From the NCBI GenBank assembly GCA_001618605.1, contig LKHC01000082.1:10606-42894 (forward strand): a stretch of DNA of 32,289 nucleotides, given 5' to 3'. Within the stretch, counting starts at the first letter, position 1; each line of letters opens with the position of its first letter. The notes beneath the pieces were generated by a model. The model searched no databases, had not been told where the DNA came from, and saw only the letters and a list, made by a program, of their open reading frames with translations. The position numbers and the translations under genes were made by a program. The DNA is from Candidatus Fermentibacter danicus. Lineage in GTDB: Bacteria > Fermentibacterota > Fermentibacteria > Fermentibacterales > Fermentibacteraceae. This document shows, in pieces, positions 31,638 through 32,289 of this stretch.

Positions 31638-32289
31638 AGTGAAGGCTCTGATCTGCAGAGACATACACAAGTCCTACGGCGAGGGCGGATCGGTGCTCTC
31701 GATCCTCAGAGGGATCGACCTCGAAGTCGGCCGGGGTGAGACCGTCGCCGTCACCGGGCCCAGCGGATCGGGCAAGAGCACTCTTCTGAACATCCTCGGC
31801 ATACTCGAGCCTCCCGATTCCGGAACCGTGCTGATCGGCGGCACCGACGCATGGCTCTCGTCCGAGAGGAAGAGGGCCGTTCTGCGGAACCGCAAGCTGG
31901 GCTTCGTATTCCAGTTCCATCATCTGATGGAGGAGTTCACGATTCTCGAGAACGTCTCCATCCCCCTCCTGATCGCAGGCCGGACGAAGGCCGAGGCGAG
32001 GGAGGCCGCCGCGTCCATCCTCCGCGAGGTCGGCATGGAGGCCAGGGCGCACCACTTCCCTTCGAGCGTCTCGGGGGGGGAGCGACAGAGGGCTGCCATC
32101 GCAAGAGCCCTCGTCACCAGACCGGACGTGGTTCTTGCGGACGAACCCTCCGGCAACCTCGACCCGGTGAACGGCGAAAGGCTTCGCGACCTGATGAGGC
32201 AGCTCGCTTCGGACCACGGGCAGGCGTTCGTCGTGGCCACGCACTCCGCGGCCCTCGCTGCCGGACTGGACAGATCCTGCCGCCTCGTC
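31630..32289 (+). CDS. lolD: LolD-like ABC transporter ATP-binding protein, 3' end outside window
   Basis: 220 residues are visible; full-length LolD has about 225-235, so only the end is missing. Walker A is GPSGSGKST, the Q-loop is in FQFHHLMEEFTILENV, the signature is VSGGERQR, Walker B is VVLADEPSGNLD, and the H-loop is ATHSAAL. The LMEEFTILENV region is typical of LolD/MacB-type ATPases. It powers the permease encoded just before it. The ATG at 31630 lies inside the end of the permease gene and has no strong ribosome-binding site; a GTG at 31639 is an alternative. Confidence 0.9.
   Translation, partial: MNEVKALICRDIHKSYGEGGSVLSILRGIDLEVGRGETVAVTGPSGSGKSTLLNILGILEPPDSGTVLIGGTDAWLSSERKRAVLRNRKLGFVFQFHHLMEEFTILENVSIPLLIAGRTKAEAREAAASILREVGMEARAHHFPSSVSGGERQRAAIARALVTRPDVVLADEPSGNLDPVNGERLRDLMRQLASDHGQAFVVATHSAALAAGLDRSCRLV

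Noticed and set aside
1-32289. CRISPR arrays, tRNA or rRNA genes, phage or integrase genes
   Set aside because: Intergenic regions were read through; no regularly spaced repeats, cloverleaf-like sequence, rRNA or integrase signature was found. Subtle RNAs could be missed by eye.

Overview
The window is about 32 kb of GC-rich, densely packed bacterial chromosome. Most genes overlap by 4 bases (ATGA or GTGA) or lie within 30 bases of each other. The cell is a diderm: there is a PilQ secretin, Lol lipoprotein-transport genes and two clear lipoproteins. The primary-type sigma factor is short (280 aa), lacks region 1.1 and closely follows the Bacteroidetes/Chlorobi pattern. A gingipain-type (C25) protease ends in a type IX-secretion-like C-terminal domain. 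Together these suggest an FCB-superphylum bacterium, probably from a poorly cultured candidate phylum; this placement is inference.

Layout. (1) 1-4841: the end of an O-antigen ligase/polymerase-like membrane protein, acetate kinase (ackA), a GT2 glycosyltransferase on the minus strand, a large GT-C-like membrane protein, and a small ribbon-helix-helix-like protein. (2) 4922-13566: one apparent nine-gene operon that starts at a good sigma70-type promoter. It encodes a type IV pilus alignment complex (a PilM-PilN fusion, a small lipoprotein, PilO, a PilP-like lipoprotein carrying a beta-propeller, and PilQ), then rsmD, coaD, an aspartate-type aminotransferase and a zinc-ribbon protein. (3) 13573-15918, minus strand: a three-gene surface-sugar cluster (methyltransferase, a nucleotidyltransferase-like protein without its signature motif, and a GmhA-like isomerase). 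(4) 16069-20803: the sigma factor with a TTG start, an M23 peptidase, a methyltransferase, a small broken reading frame, an isocitrate-dehydrogenase-family enzyme and an HD-domain protein. (5) 20823-24182: a RAYT-like transposase homologue that has lost its HUH histidines, divergent from the C25 protease. (6) 24232-26153: rpsD, then a 306-bp AT-rich element bounded by 43-bp inverted repeats, then a methyltransferase whose ribosome-binding site lies inside the right repeat. (7) 26163-32289: a divergent SHMT-like enzyme on the minus strand, then prfB (with a programmed +1 frameshift), lysS, a LolC/E permease and lolD, which runs off the window.

The most unusual content is the remodelled pilus alignment complex and the inverted-repeat element at 24985-25290. 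Both rest on features visible in the sequence. Their novelty could not be checked here because no database search was possible.
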